Program-made: the position numbers and the translations under genes
The notes under the pieces: generated by a model
What the model saw: the letters and a program-made list of their open reading frames with translations, nothing else
Database searches by the model: none
What the model was told of the DNA's origin: nothing
Part shown: in pieces, positions 27,060 to 36,209 of the stretch
Layout: each line of letters starts with the position of its first letter
Position numbering within the stretch: position 1 is the stretch's first letter
Assembly (NCBI RefSeq): GCF_006538325.1
Contig: NZ_BJKK01000011.1
Coordinates: 1-64,000, forward strand
Length of the DNA: 64,000 bases
Direction of reading: 5' to 3'
DNA from: Alteromonas sp. KUL42
Lineage (GTDB): Bacteria > Pseudomonadota > Gammaproteobacteria > Enterobacterales > Alteromonadaceae

Positions 27060-30000
27060 ATGCCTTTGGGAATACGTCACCGCTCAACACTAGCTTTGCT
27101 ACCATTTACACCGTGCACTGTGTCACTAGCGGCAAGCATGGTAGCGGGTGGGCTGTGCTTGCCCGTATGTGCGCAATCTGTTTTACCCCACGAGCAGTCT
27201 GATACCCAGTATTTACGCCAAAGTACTGACAAAAGCACCGATGCCACAGAAAAGCCAGCAGTTCACACGGTGGTCGCATTTTCGATTCCCGCCCAAAGTG
27301 CCGACGAGGCACTCATTGCATTTGCTAATCAAGCCGGGCTGACAGTTGTCTTTCCATACAACGAAGTACGGCATACTTTTGCAAATGAAGTGAGTGGTAA
27401 CTATACGCCGCAAGAAGCAATAGCAATGCTTTTGGCAAATACGCACTTGCAAGCGAATATTGTTGATAAGAGTCGTATAAAAATTGAATCTACGCGTAAT
27501 AAGTCGCGCGCTGAGCATGTCATTTCGCGACTATTTAGTTCACTCACAGCGCAAGATGAGAGCTTAGTAACCGTACCTGATGAGCAGGGCAATTATCGCA
27601 TTGAGTTTATCGAAGTCAGAGGGCTTCGTGCGAAGGTGGCGCAATCGGTTGGTATTAAGCGAAATACCAGCGTCATTATTGATACGATTGGTGCCGTTGA
27701 TATGGGCAAGTTCCCCGACCAAAACCTTGCAGAAGCGCTACAGCGAGTATCGGGCGTTTCTATCGACCGCGCGGAGGGTGAAGGTCAGTTGGTCACGGTA
27801 CGCGGTTTTGGTCCAGAGTTTAATCGTGTTTTGCTTAATGGTAGACCTATGGCCAGTGATAAGCTGGGCCGCGAGTTTAGCTTTGACACCCTAGCCTCTG
27901 AAATTGTAAGTAGCGTTACCGTATACAAACAAAATCAGGCGGCAATGCAGTCGGGTGGTATAGGCTCTACCATTGATATACAAACTGCCAAGCCGTTGAC
28001 TTTTAAGGGGGTGCGCGCTGCCGGTAGTGTCAAAATGCAGTACGACACCAATTCCAAGGCCTATGCCCCTTCGACAACGGCGTTGTTCAGTAATACCTAC
28101 TTGAACAATACGCTTGGTGTATTAGCATCATTCAACCAATACCAGCGAGAAGCACGTCTTGATGAGGCGCAAATTGACGGGTGGTTGGTAAATACTAATA
28201 TTCCAGAAGTTGAACTATCAGCAAGTGCAAACACGCTTTACGTGCCAAGAAATTATGATCAACGAGTGAGGTTTGACGAGCGTACACGCACAGGTGGGAC
28301 ATTGGTTGTTCAATATCGCCCAAACAATACGTTTGAACTGTCAGCGGATTATTTAGGGTCAACGTTCGATGTAGAAACATCGGCAACCTCTATGGGCCAT
28401 TGGTTTACGTCAAGCAATTTAGAGGATGTGGCATTAGACACAAATGGTACGGCCGTAGCGTTTTCTCAAAATAGCGGTCATGCCACTGACTTTCATGCTA
28501 GAACCTTTAACCGCTCTTCATCACTTCATAGTTATGGTTTAGATGCCAACTGGATTGTAGCGCCCAATATTATTATGGACGCGGATGTTTCATACTCATC
28601 TGCATCAGTAAATGACAACAATGGCGAAGGTAATGCACTTTCACTCATTGGATATTTAAATCGCTCTTCGTTTGATCATAGGCGAAATACGGTGTTACCC
28701 GCAATTTTTGGTTTTGAAGCTGCTAATCCAGGGCAAGCTAACGCGCTCGGAGAGCCCGTAGGCGTGGGACCTTATCTTGATGCATCTAATGGTCGCGCAC
28801 ATGTTATGTTGAGACGAGGGTGGAGCATCGATGATGACATTGGCCAAGCAAAGGTCAATATCAGTGTGCTAGGTGAGCAGCAGTGGTTTAGTAAGCTTGA
28901 TATGGGCGCGGCGGTAACGCAGCGAGAAAAAGCTAACGAGCGACGTGATAATGAAGCGGATGCCAGACACTGCACTTTTTGTGGGTATTTCGACTCTCCT
29001 GATATTCCGGATAATTTTCAATCGGTATTCGACGCGGGTGACGACTTTTTAAGTACTATTAGCGGACACGAGCATATACCAAATCAGTGGTTGCGCCACG
29101 ACGGCGATACGTTGTTTCGCTTTTTGGAACAAGCAGGTAATGTGAGTTTGGCGCCAGAAACGCGGGGTAGCTCATTTGCAGTGAAAGAAACCGTGTATGC
29201 TGCCTTTGCACAAGCCGCTATAGAGAAAGATTTCGCGCCGTGGTTTGTTGATATACATGCTGGCATTCGCGCTGAATATACTGATGTAAATGTGACTGGC
29301 GTCGATGAGCAACTTTCCGCATTAGTGATACTTGATCAAACCGAGCTGGGGCAAGAATTTGGTGCCTCTGTCGGCATTGAAGAAGCATCAAGCTACAGTA
29401 ATTTCCTTCCTAGTTTCAGTGTTAAAGCGAATTGGCTTGATCAGTGGGTATTTCGCGTTGCCTATAGTCACAGTATTACTCGACCAACACTAGAGCAGAT
29501 GTCGCCAGGCGTTACTTATACCACTACCCGCCAAGGCGGCGATTTACGTGCTCGTATTGGTAACGCGCAATTGAAACCTTTCGAAGCCCAAAACATTGAT
29601 TTGGCTATTGAGCATTATTATCAAGACAACAGCTATTTATCAGCGAGTTATTTTCGAAAAACCGTAGATAACTTTATTGTTAGCCAAAGCAATACGCTTT
29701 CGTTTAATGGTGTCACCGACCCAAGTACCGGAAGCGATACCAACGCGCCAGATGATCAAGATGAATTAGCGCAGTTTTCAGTAATATCGCCTAGCAATGG
29801 ACGCTCGGCCACCGTTGAAGGCGTTGAAATAGCCGTGCAACATTTGTTTGGTGAGTCAGGTTGGGGTATTCAAGCTAACGCGAGTTTTGTAGATAGTAAC
29901 GCCGAGCTAGATACAGCTAACGTGCAATCTACCTTTGCCCTCACTGGTTTGTCAGGGGCAAAAAATATGGTGCTGTTTTACGAGAGAGACGCATTGCAGT

Positions 30001-30260
30001 GGCGATTGGCGTGGAACCACCGCGACGGTTTCTTGCAATCATTAAACCAAACACAAAGCACGGAACCTACCTTTGTTAGTCCTTATGAACAGTGGGATGT
30101 GAGTGCGTCTTACCAGTTAAGCCCACATTTATCGTTATTTTTTGAAGGCATTAATATCACTAATGAAACTGTGCATAAGCGCGGTCGCTTTAGTAATCAT
30201 CTGTTGTTAGTGCAAGATGCAGGCGCTCGCTATGCGTTAGGTATTAATCTTATTTACTGA
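27060..30260 (+). CDS. TonB-dependent receptor with N-terminal STN signalling domain
   Basis: 1066 residues. N-terminal export signal (LAASMVAGGLCLPVCAQS), then an STN domain at about 70-145 (FSIPAQSADEALIAFANQAGLTVVF), a plug domain (NLAEALQRVSGVSIDR, GEGQLVTVRGFGPEFNRVLLNGR) and a C-terminal 22-strand barrel ending AGARYALGINLIY. Members of this family import large substrates such as glycans or chelates across the outer membrane using TonB. The STN domain plus the divergent FecI/FecR pair indicates cell-surface signalling. It is a paralogue of the receptor at 39323-42229: both have TRQGGDL, FRK, HKRGRF-NHLLLV blocks. Substrate unknown. Confidence 0.93.
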   Translation: MPLGIRHRSTLALLPFTPCTVSLAASMVAGGLCLPVCAQSVLPHEQSDTQYLRQSTDKSTDATEKPAVHTVVAFSIPAQSADEALIAFANQAGLTVVFPYNEVRHTFANEVSGNYTPQEAIAMLLANTHLQANIVDKSRIKIESTRNKSRAEHVISRLFSSLTAQDESLVTVPDEQGNYRIEFIEVRGLRAKVAQSVGIKRNTSVIIDTIGAVDMGKFPDQNLAEALQRVSGVSIDRAEGEGQLVTVRGFGPEFNRVLLNGRPMASDKLGREFSFDTLASEIVSSVTVYKQNQAAMQSGGIGSTIDIQTAKPLTFKGVRAAGSVKMQYDTNSKAYAPSTTALFSNTYLNNTLGVLASFNQYQREARLDEAQIDGWLVNTNIPEVELSASANTLYVPRNYDQRVRFDERTRTGGTLVVQYRPNNTFELSADYLGSTFDVETSATSMGHWFTSSNLEDVALDTNGTAVAFSQNSGHATDFHARTFNRSSSLHSYGLDANWIVAPNIIMDADVSYSSASVNDNNGEGNALSLIGYLNRSSFDHRRNTVLPAIFGFEAANPGQANALGEPVGVGPYLDASNGRAHVMLRRGWSIDDDIGQAKVNISVLGEQQWFSKLDMGAAVTQREKANERRDNEADARHCTFCGYFDSPDIPDNFQSVFDAGDDFLSTISGHEHIPNQWLRHDGDTLFRFLEQAGNVSLAPETRGSSFAVKETVYAAFAQAAIEKDFAPWFVDIHAGIRAEYTDVNVTGVDEQLSALVILDQTELGQEFGASVGIEEASSYSNFLPSFSVKANWLDQWVFRVAYSHSITRPTLEQMSPGVTYTTTRQGGDLRARIGNAQLKPFEAQNIDLAIEHYYQDNSYLSASYFRKTVDNFIVSQSNTLSFNGVTDPSTGSDTNAPDDQDELAQFSVISPSNGRSATVEGVEIAVQHLFGESGWGIQANASFVDSNAELDTANVQSTFALTGLSGAKNMVLFYERDALQWRLAWNHRDGFLQSLNQTQSTEPTFVSPYEQWDVSASYQLSPHLSLFFEGINITNETVHKRGRFSNHLLLVQDAGARYALGINLIY

Positions 30261-30263
30261 TGC

Positions 30264-30455
30264 CTATTTAGGGTTTTCTAAACGCTCAATTTCTTTCCAA
30301 AACGCTTCCGATTTGGCAGTAAGCATTGAATAGGTTTTTATATCGCCGTTGCGCTGAGCATGCATCGCTTTTTCAAGTAAAGCATCGTATTGCTTGAAAT
30401 GGCGAAGCCACCTGAATAAGGTGAGCTTCGCTTTTTTTAATGCGCCGTGTAGCAA
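30264..30455 (-). CDS. Small DUF6435-like protein
   Basis: 63 residues, basic N-terminus and helical C-terminus with LLEKAMHAQRNGDIKTYSMLTAKSEAFWKEIERLE. The 'AMHAQRNGDI-TYS' signature resembles small proteins annotated as DUF6435 in gammaproteobacteria. The stop is 1 nt before the next gene's stop on the same strand side, and it begins at the last base before the TonB receptor's end, so it is tightly packed. Function unknown. Confidence 0.6.
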   Translation of the reverse strand: MLHGALKKAKLTLFRWLRHFKQYDALLEKAMHAQRNGDIKTYSMLTAKSEAFWKEIERLENPK

Positions 30456-32783
30456 TTAAAACTGATACGTAACGTAGGCGCTTATGCTTCTACCTGGTTC
30501 TGAGAAACGCTGATAGCCGTTGTCGCTAACGCCAGAGAAAAAGCCGCCTGTACCCGTGCGCACGTTATTCATTACTTCCCAGCGATAGTACTCTTTGTCA
30601 GTTAAGTTATAAATCGCGGTGGTAAAGCGTAAGTTATCAGTAATATCGTAAAACGCCATTAAATCAAATACGGTGTAACCACTTGGGTAATAAGCAGGGC
30701 CGTCGCCATTGTTTAGAGAGGTGAAGCTAGTCTGGCTGCTTTCTTCTACGCCTTTACTGGTAATGGCAACCAGTTCGGCTCCCCAGTCACGGTTGTCAGA
30801 CACATACGACAGCGTCATGGTGGCGGTGTCTGGTGCAATAGTTTCTAAATCATCACCGGCATCATTAAAGCTCGACGCCGTGTCGTATTCACCGTCTAAT
30901 GCGGTGTAAGCAAATTGCCCGCGCCAGTTGGCTGTGAAGTCATAAGAGGCAGATACTTCAATACCGTCAACGGTAATTTCTCCTGTATTTTGAGGTTGTG
31001 TAAAGGTATCTTCGCTGCTTACTTCAATGTTACAACCAAGGCGACTACACACTTGCTGAGTGAGCACAGCATCATAAGGGTTTGAGAAAGTTTCATCTTG
31101 AATCATGTTGGTGTAGTCGGTTCTAAATACAGACACACTTACGTTGCCTTTTTCAAAATTACCTATGTAGGTAAGCTCATAATTCATCGACTCTTGCGCC
31201 TCTAGCTCACCATTTGCAATACGGTCGAGGTCAATAAATGTGTTACCTGTCACAATATCTACTGCTTCGTCGCCTGAGTTAGTGCCAAAGTAAAGGTCTT
31301 GAAGTGTAGGGGCTTGATAGCCTTGCGCAATTCGCGCATTTAATGAATGACCCGGCGCAAAGGTGTAGGTTGCACCCAGTTCTCCTACTACAGCACTAAA
31401 GTCAGCATCTTGAATACTTAGTCCTGTTGGGTCAGAGAATGTATCGTCAATAGTTGGCGTGTATTCTGTTGTATCGTATCTAAGACCTGCATTTACGGTG
31501 AGTACATCGCTAAGCGTAATAGTGTCAGCAAAGTAAGCGGTAACTACCGTTTTTTCAGACTCTGGTACAAAGCTTTGGTCGCGAATAGGGTAGCCGTCGA
31601 GTATACCTGCACTTACTGTAGCGCCTGCATAACGACGGTCGTACATTTGTGCACTGGCATCAACTTGCTGATAGCTCAGACCATAAATAATTTCATGATT
31701 AATATCGCCATTAATTGACTTAGCGATATCGACATTCAGGCTTACTTGTTCTTGAGTGAAATTACGATCTTCAGAGCGTAAAATAGGCGCGGTGGGGCCA
31801 GCTGCAAACAAAAAGTTGGTTACACCCGCTGTATACAATTCTTGGTAATTTAGTCGTATATCGATGCTGTCTGCTAGGGCAGATTGCACGTTATCTGCAC
31901 TATAGAATGCACCAAGTCGTTCGCGGTTATTTTCGTCTTGTGAAGTAAAGTCAAAATAGCTGCTGCTTTCTCGAGACAGTGGGATACCGTCGGTATCGCG
32001 CTGGGTGTTTTCATACACCACACCGAATTGCTGGTGGTCTGAATAATTGTAAGCCAGTTTAATCAACACAGCGTCCAATTGTGAGTCCATTGGATCTGCC
32101 TGTCCGCGACCCGCTCCCTCAATGGCATCTCCATTACTATGCGCTTGTGTCTCGCTGCTATCGCGCATTGTGTATTGCACTAACGATTCTAGGTTATTCA
32201 TTCTATTGGCTACAGTACCGTGAACAAGCCACTCGTCAGATCGCGCATCAAACCCGGTTTTAAGTTTAAAGGCTGTGTCGTCGCCAGTGCTTGTTAAAAA
32301 ATCGGCGGCATCGTTGGTCACATACGTGACTGAGCCTGCCAATGAGCCTGAGCCTTGTGCCACCGCGCTAGGTCCCTTAGTAATAGTGATGGCCTTTACG
32401 TGCTCAATTTCTACCTCACCGCGACTCGAGCCAAACATACCGTAAGCTGCAAATGAACCAGGGTTAAGAGTTTCACCCTGACCAATACCGTCAATGGTTA
32501 CTGCAACGGCATCGCCTTCAAGACCACGAATGTTAAAGCCATCATTACCGAAGCGGTTACCAGTGTCGTTTACCTGAACACCCGGAATGTAGCGCGCGGT
32601 GTCTTCAATGTTTGTAATTGAACGCTTTGACAGGGCGTCGGTATCCAGTACAGCTTCTACTGTAGTTGTCAGTGTTTCTTCGCTTTCTACTTTGGTCACT
32701 GCAAGTTCAGTTTGCTGACCATGAGTAGGTAGTGATAGTGCACAGCCCAATGCGATAGAAACTAAAGAGAGTCTAAAAGTCAT
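30456..32783 (-). CDS. TonB-dependent receptor, hemoglobin/heme-type
   Basis: 775 residues from ATG 32783, which places a signal peptide at the start (MTFRLSLVSIALGCALSLPTHG) and has GGGAAAG upstream; a longer frame from 32861 adds 26 unconserved residues. Plug: TEDA-like SITNIEDTARYIPGVQVND, DGFNIRGLEGDAVAVTIDGI, ITITKGPSAVAQGSGSLAG. The barrel holds YQAPTLQDLYF, close to the FRAP-type motif of heme receptors, and ends SISAYVTYQF. The layout fits the hemoglobin/transferrin/lactoferrin receptor family. A Fur-box-like site lies in the divergent promoter, supporting iron-controlled heme or iron uptake. Confidence 0.88.
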   Translation of the reverse strand: MTFRLSLVSIALGCALSLPTHGQQTELAVTKVESEETLTTTVEAVLDTDALSKRSITNIEDTARYIPGVQVNDTGNRFGNDGFNIRGLEGDAVAVTIDGIGQGETLNPGSFAAYGMFGSSRGEVEIEHVKAITITKGPSAVAQGSGSLAGSVTYVTNDAADFLTSTGDDTAFKLKTGFDARSDEWLVHGTVANRMNNLESLVQYTMRDSSETQAHSNGDAIEGAGRGQADPMDSQLDAVLIKLAYNYSDHQQFGVVYENTQRDTDGIPLSRESSSYFDFTSQDENNRERLGAFYSADNVQSALADSIDIRLNYQELYTAGVTNFLFAAGPTAPILRSEDRNFTQEQVSLNVDIAKSINGDINHEIIYGLSYQQVDASAQMYDRRYAGATVSAGILDGYPIRDQSFVPESEKTVVTAYFADTITLSDVLTVNAGLRYDTTEYTPTIDDTFSDPTGLSIQDADFSAVVGELGATYTFAPGHSLNARIAQGYQAPTLQDLYFGTNSGDEAVDIVTGNTFIDLDRIANGELEAQESMNYELTYIGNFEKGNVSVSVFRTDYTNMIQDETFSNPYDAVLTQQVCSRLGCNIEVSSEDTFTQPQNTGEITVDGIEVSASYDFTANWRGQFAYTALDGEYDTASSFNDAGDDLETIAPDTATMTLSYVSDNRDWGAELVAITSKGVEESSQTSFTSLNNGDGPAYYPSGYTVFDLMAFYDITDNLRFTTAIYNLTDKEYYRWEVMNNVRTGTGGFFSGVSDNGYQRFSEPGRSISAYVTYQF

Positions 32784-32894
32784 GTCTTTCCCAAATAAAT
32801 TAGTGTGTGAATGAAGTGTTTCGTGTTGTTTTCTCGTGCCTGTCAAAACGAGATCCGACACATCCCAGTGTCAAAATTTGATCTAAATACTATT

Positions 32895-32913
32895 GATAAC
32901 AATTATCATTTGC
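32895..32913. promoter_or_regulatory. Fur box between heme-type TonB receptor and DUF4198 gene
   Basis: GATAACAATTATCATTTGC matches 14 of 19 positions of the Fur consensus GATAATGATAATCATTATC. It lies in the 174-bp divergent region and can serve both transcription units, implying repression by Fe-Fur. Confidence 0.8.
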
Positions 32914-32957
32914 AATAGTATATTTTCACTTTTTCACTACCAGAACAAAAAAACACC

Positions 32958-33752
32958 ATGAAAAAACACTCGCTTATCAGCCTTAACTTGTTGCTTGCTA
33001 GCTGTCTTAGTGGCAGTGCATTGGCTCACGTTGCTTACCTAAAGCCACTTCAATTTGAACCTGTTCGCGGTGGCAAAGTAACGTTAGACGCTTCGTTCGC
33101 AGAACAGTTCTTCGTGCCAGAAGCGGCCGTTTCTAACGCGTCATTTGAAGTGATAACGCCAAGTGGTAAAAAACAGAATGTGGATGAGGTGGTTAACTTG
33201 TCTACACGCAATGTGCTTGAGCACACCCTAGAAGAAGAGGGTACGTATCAGTTTTCTACCGGTAAGCGAATGGGCGCAGTCTTTCGTGTTTATATGAAAG
33301 ATGGTGAACGAGGCTCAATGCGCGGCAATGATGAACCATTGCCAGAAGGTGCAGAGCTTACTGAACACTTTCAGTCCGTTACCTTCGCCAGTACCTATGT
33401 CACCAAAAAAGGCCCGACTGAGACTGCCCTTAAACCGCGCAATGAAGGGCTTGAGATAGTCCCCGTTATGCACCCAAACAGCCTTTTTAGCGGCGAGAGT
33501 TTCGACTTTAACGTGCTTTACAACGGCGAACCGGTTGCAAACCACGAAGTGGCTTTTTATGAAGGCAAAGACCAGTTTGCCGAAGAGTCGGATGTGGAAA
33601 AAGTCACCACGAACAACGCCGGAGAAGCGTCATTCACCCCGGCAAAACAGGGCGTTTATTTGATGCAGGTACGCTTGCGTACCGATGCGCCAAAAGACGC
33701 AGATGTACCTACTTATAGCTATACCACCACGCTTTCTTTCGAAGCCTTTTAA
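32958..33752 (+). CDS. DUF4198 periplasmic protein (NikM-like metal-uptake accessory)
   Basis: 264 residues with a signal peptide (MKKHSLISLNLLLASCLSGSALA) directly followed by HVAYLKP, the His-containing mature N-terminus typical of DUF4198/NikM-like proteins. Two Ig-like beta domains: FEPVRGGKVTLDASFAEQF in the first; LFSGESFDFNVLYNGEPVANHEVAFYEG and TNNAGEASFTPAKQGVYLMQVR in the second. The family is often found beside metal receptors. First gene of a three-gene plus-strand operon divergent from the heme-type receptor behind a Fur box; probably a periplasmic helper for metal or heme. Exact role unknown. Confidence 0.85.
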   Translation: MKKHSLISLNLLLASCLSGSALAHVAYLKPLQFEPVRGGKVTLDASFAEQFFVPEAAVSNASFEVITPSGKKQNVDEVVNLSTRNVLEHTLEEEGTYQFSTGKRMGAVFRVYMKDGERGSMRGNDEPLPEGAELTEHFQSVTFASTYVTKKGPTETALKPRNEGLEIVPVMHPNSLFSGESFDFNVLYNGEPVANHEVAFYEGKDQFAEESDVEKVTTNNAGEASFTPAKQGVYLMQVRLRTDAPKDADVPTYSYTTTLSFEAF

Positions 33753-33779
33753 TCACAACGCAGACCGGAGAGAACAACA

Positions 33780-34697
33780 ATGAAACAAGTAACCGCAGCA
33801 GTGAAAACCGCACTACTTATCGCAGCAGGCGCCGTGGCTTTAGGAGGCACTGTAGCCGCAGCTCCGCATAGCGCAAGTGGTATCATTCTTACCTACGACT
33901 TAAACAAAGATCAGTCTTTGCCTTTAGAGGAATTTGTTGATGCACGCCGCGCGCGATTTGCCGCGTCTGACAAAAACGGTGATGGCGTGCTTGATGAGAG
34001 CGAGTACGTGTACGAGTGGGAAGGCAAAATGGAAATGCGCTTGGCTGAAGACAGAAAAGCCTCGGTGAAGCAAACGCATATCAGATTTCACGCGGTAGAC
34101 AAAAATGACGATGATCGCATTACTTTAGACGAAGTCGAAGCCGTGGGCGAAAGCAGCTTTGCCCGTATGGATGCCGACAAAGATGGCGTTGTGGCGAAAG
34201 GTGATCCTGAACCCGCCCCACGTCGCACCTCGCAAAGCGATGCCGATAGCGCGCCTACACTAAAGCAGCGCCCTATGTTACGTATGCCAACAAGTCACAA
34301 TATCGAAGGCTTTGTGACGCTTTATGATCAAAATGGCGATGATGTTGTGACCAAAAACGAGTTTAACGCTGTTCGCGAAGCACAGTTTCAGCGTACAGAC
34401 GAAAACAGCGACGGGATGCTTACCGAGCAAGAGTATGTACTAGAGTTTGAAGATAGACTTGATGCTCAAATTAAAAAAACGTACGACGGACAAATTAAGC
34501 AAACCTACGTACGTTTTGGGGTGTTAGATACTGACGAAAACAAGAAGATGACCTTTGCCGAGTATATGGTATCGGGCTTTGCAGCCTTTAATCGTTACGA
34601 CACTAACGGCGATGGCTTTCTAACGCTTGCAGACCCTGCACCTAAGCCGCGAGATCGTGAGCAAAACACTACCACTACGGCACAAGCTAGCGAATAA
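33780..34697 (+). CDS. Exported EF-hand protein with eight calcium-binding-type loops
   Basis: 305 residues with a signal segment (about 8-27). Eight EF-hand-like loops start near residues 40, 64, 107, 131, 183, 207, 250 and 274: DLNKDQSLPLEEF, DKNGDGVLDESEY, DKNDDDRITLDEV, DADKDGVVAKGD, DQNGDDVVTKNEF, DENSDGMLTEQEY, DTDENKKMTFAEY, DTNGDGFLTLADP. Residues 34-145 and 177-290 are an internal duplication of a four-loop unit. Probably binds Ca2+ (possibly other divalent ions) in the periplasm. The next gene's ATG overlaps this stop, so the two are translationally coupled. Confidence 0.9.
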   Translation: MKQVTAAVKTALLIAAGAVALGGTVAAAPHSASGIILTYDLNKDQSLPLEEFVDARRARFAASDKNGDGVLDESEYVYEWEGKMEMRLAEDRKASVKQTHIRFHAVDKNDDDRITLDEVEAVGESSFARMDADKDGVVAKGDPEPAPRRTSQSDADSAPTLKQRPMLRMPTSHNIEGFVTLYDQNGDDVVTKNEFNAVREAQFQRTDENSDGMLTEQEYVLEFEDRLDAQIKKTYDGQIKQTYVRFGVLDTDENKKMTFAEYMVSGFAAFNRYDTNGDGFLTLADPAPKPRDREQNTTTTAQASE

Positions 34698-36181
34698 TGG
34701 CCTTGCGTAGTTTATTGTTAATAACAGCACTAGCGGCGTTAGCCTCTAGTGTTTCGGCTTTTGCTGAGTCATATACATTTCCCGCGTCAAATGGCCAATC
34801 ATCCCCTGTTATCACACTTAATAGCAATAGTGCGCTAAATGAAGTTCAGCGAACCAATATTGAAGCACTAGTGAAAGATACTTATTTTTCGCTCGACAGA
34901 AATAATATTCATGGTGTGCTTTATGCACTAAATCAGGGCGAAAATACGCCATTGCCAAACTGGCTTTATAACGCCATTGAACGGTGCGAAAAATGGTTTC
35001 ATAAAACCGAAGGTAATGTGAGCTGCCGCAATGGTGCGCTCTATGATTATTGGCGTGATTACAGCCATGGTAAAAGTACAGGCCAAGGTACAAACCCAAT
35101 TCCAAGTATAAAAAACAATAAGACGACTCAACCTCTATCGCGTCGAGAGGTTAGACGTCTTGCTCGTGTAGCCAGAATAGCCGATGTGCATTTTAAAAAA
35201 GAGAATACTATTGAATTTTCAGCACCTATCCAGTGGGATCTATCTGCCTTTGCGTCAGCACTTGTTATAGAACGTATTGCGGACTTTCTTGCGTCAGCAG
35301 GGTTTGCTAACTTTCACATCAGCGTGGATACATTGCAAACCCATGTCTCTTCAAGCGATGTGATATGGCAAAGTAAGATTGACGGAGATGCTATTGGTTT
35401 TTCCAATGCGACATTGGCACATTTGAAGCCGTGGCAGCAGCCAGCTTATTCTGATAGGTATGTTACTTCGCAGGAAAAAGGTTTGATAAGCCATAGCGAT
35501 GGTTGGCCAAATGCGCGTTTTGAGGTAATTGCTCTTGCGAGTACAGCATTTGATGCTGCTTTGCTGTCACATTTTGGGGCGACCAAACCGGCGCAGCAGT
35601 CGCTAGATTTAGTGAATTCGCAGCCCTCGCTTGCCCTAAAGCTAGTCGATGCAAATGGACGGGTGTTTACAAGTGATACCTTTGCCTCTCGCACGGCCGT
35701 AAATGATGAAACAGGTACGGCGAGTAATGGAATACTAATAGATGTCGCGCTACCTATGTTTGATATTGCGGATTATCGCGGGCCATACGTCAGTGTGTGG
35801 ATAAGCGACGACAAAAATAGGCTAGTTAAAAGCCTAGCGCTTCGAGGTACCAGTGAACGCTGGCTAAGCGAATTGCGCACTTGGTGGCGCAGAGTTGGTA
35901 GAAAAGAAGCTGGCCGCAATAGCGAAAGCTTAATCGATGGCTTTTCCGGCGCAACTAAGAAAAACACGCCGCTTCATATCGCATGGGATGGGCTGGATGA
36001 TTACGGCAATACAGTCATTGATAAACCGCTCGTTTTGCATGTGGAAGTAGCCAGAGAGCATGGTGGTAGAAGCTATGAAAAAGTCTCCTTTGCTATTGAT
36101 GGGCTAACGCAGCCAATAGAAGTGAAGGGTGACAACGAGATTGCTTCTATTAAGTTGTCAGCTAAGGGCGCTTCTCAATAA
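34697..36181 (+). CDS. Degenerate ApbE-like domain fused to DUF2271, exported
   Basis: 494 residues with a signal peptide (LLLITALAALASSVSAFAES). Residues about 30-300 follow the ApbE (FAD:protein FMN transferase) layout: the segment WDLSAFASALVIERIADFLASAGFANFHISVD (quoted here as WDLSAFASALVIERI and ADFLASAGFANFHISVD) corresponds to the conserved 'DLGGIAKGYAVD...L...G..N..VNLGGD' block. The G-G-K-G residues are lost, so FMN transfer is doubtful. C-terminal about 150 residues match DUF2271: YVSVWISDDKNRLVKSLAL, ERWLSELRTWWRR, SIDGFSGATKKN-like, LHIAWDGLDDYGN. Last gene of the Fur-box operon; no PepSY flavoprotein gene is adjacent although DUF2271/ApbE genes commonly accompany one. Confidence 0.72.
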   Translation: MALRSLLLITALAALASSVSAFAESYTFPASNGQSSPVITLNSNSALNEVQRTNIEALVKDTYFSLDRNNIHGVLYALNQGENTPLPNWLYNAIERCEKWFHKTEGNVSCRNGALYDYWRDYSHGKSTGQGTNPIPSIKNNKTTQPLSRREVRRLARVARIADVHFKKENTIEFSAPIQWDLSAFASALVIERIADFLASAGFANFHISVDTLQTHVSSSDVIWQSKIDGDAIGFSNATLAHLKPWQQPAYSDRYVTSQEKGLISHSDGWPNARFEVIALASTAFDAALLSHFGATKPAQQSLDLVNSQPSLALKLVDANGRVFTSDTFASRTAVNDETGTASNGILIDVALPMFDIADYRGPYVSVWISDDKNRLVKSLALRGTSERWLSELRTWWRRVGRKEAGRNSESLIDGFSGATKKNTPLHIAWDGLDDYGNTVIDKPLVLHVEVAREHGGRSYEKVSFAIDGLTQPIEVKGDNEIASIKLSAKGASQ

Positions 36182-36209
36182 GCTTTCTAACTACACGGCA
36201 ACAAGCGTG

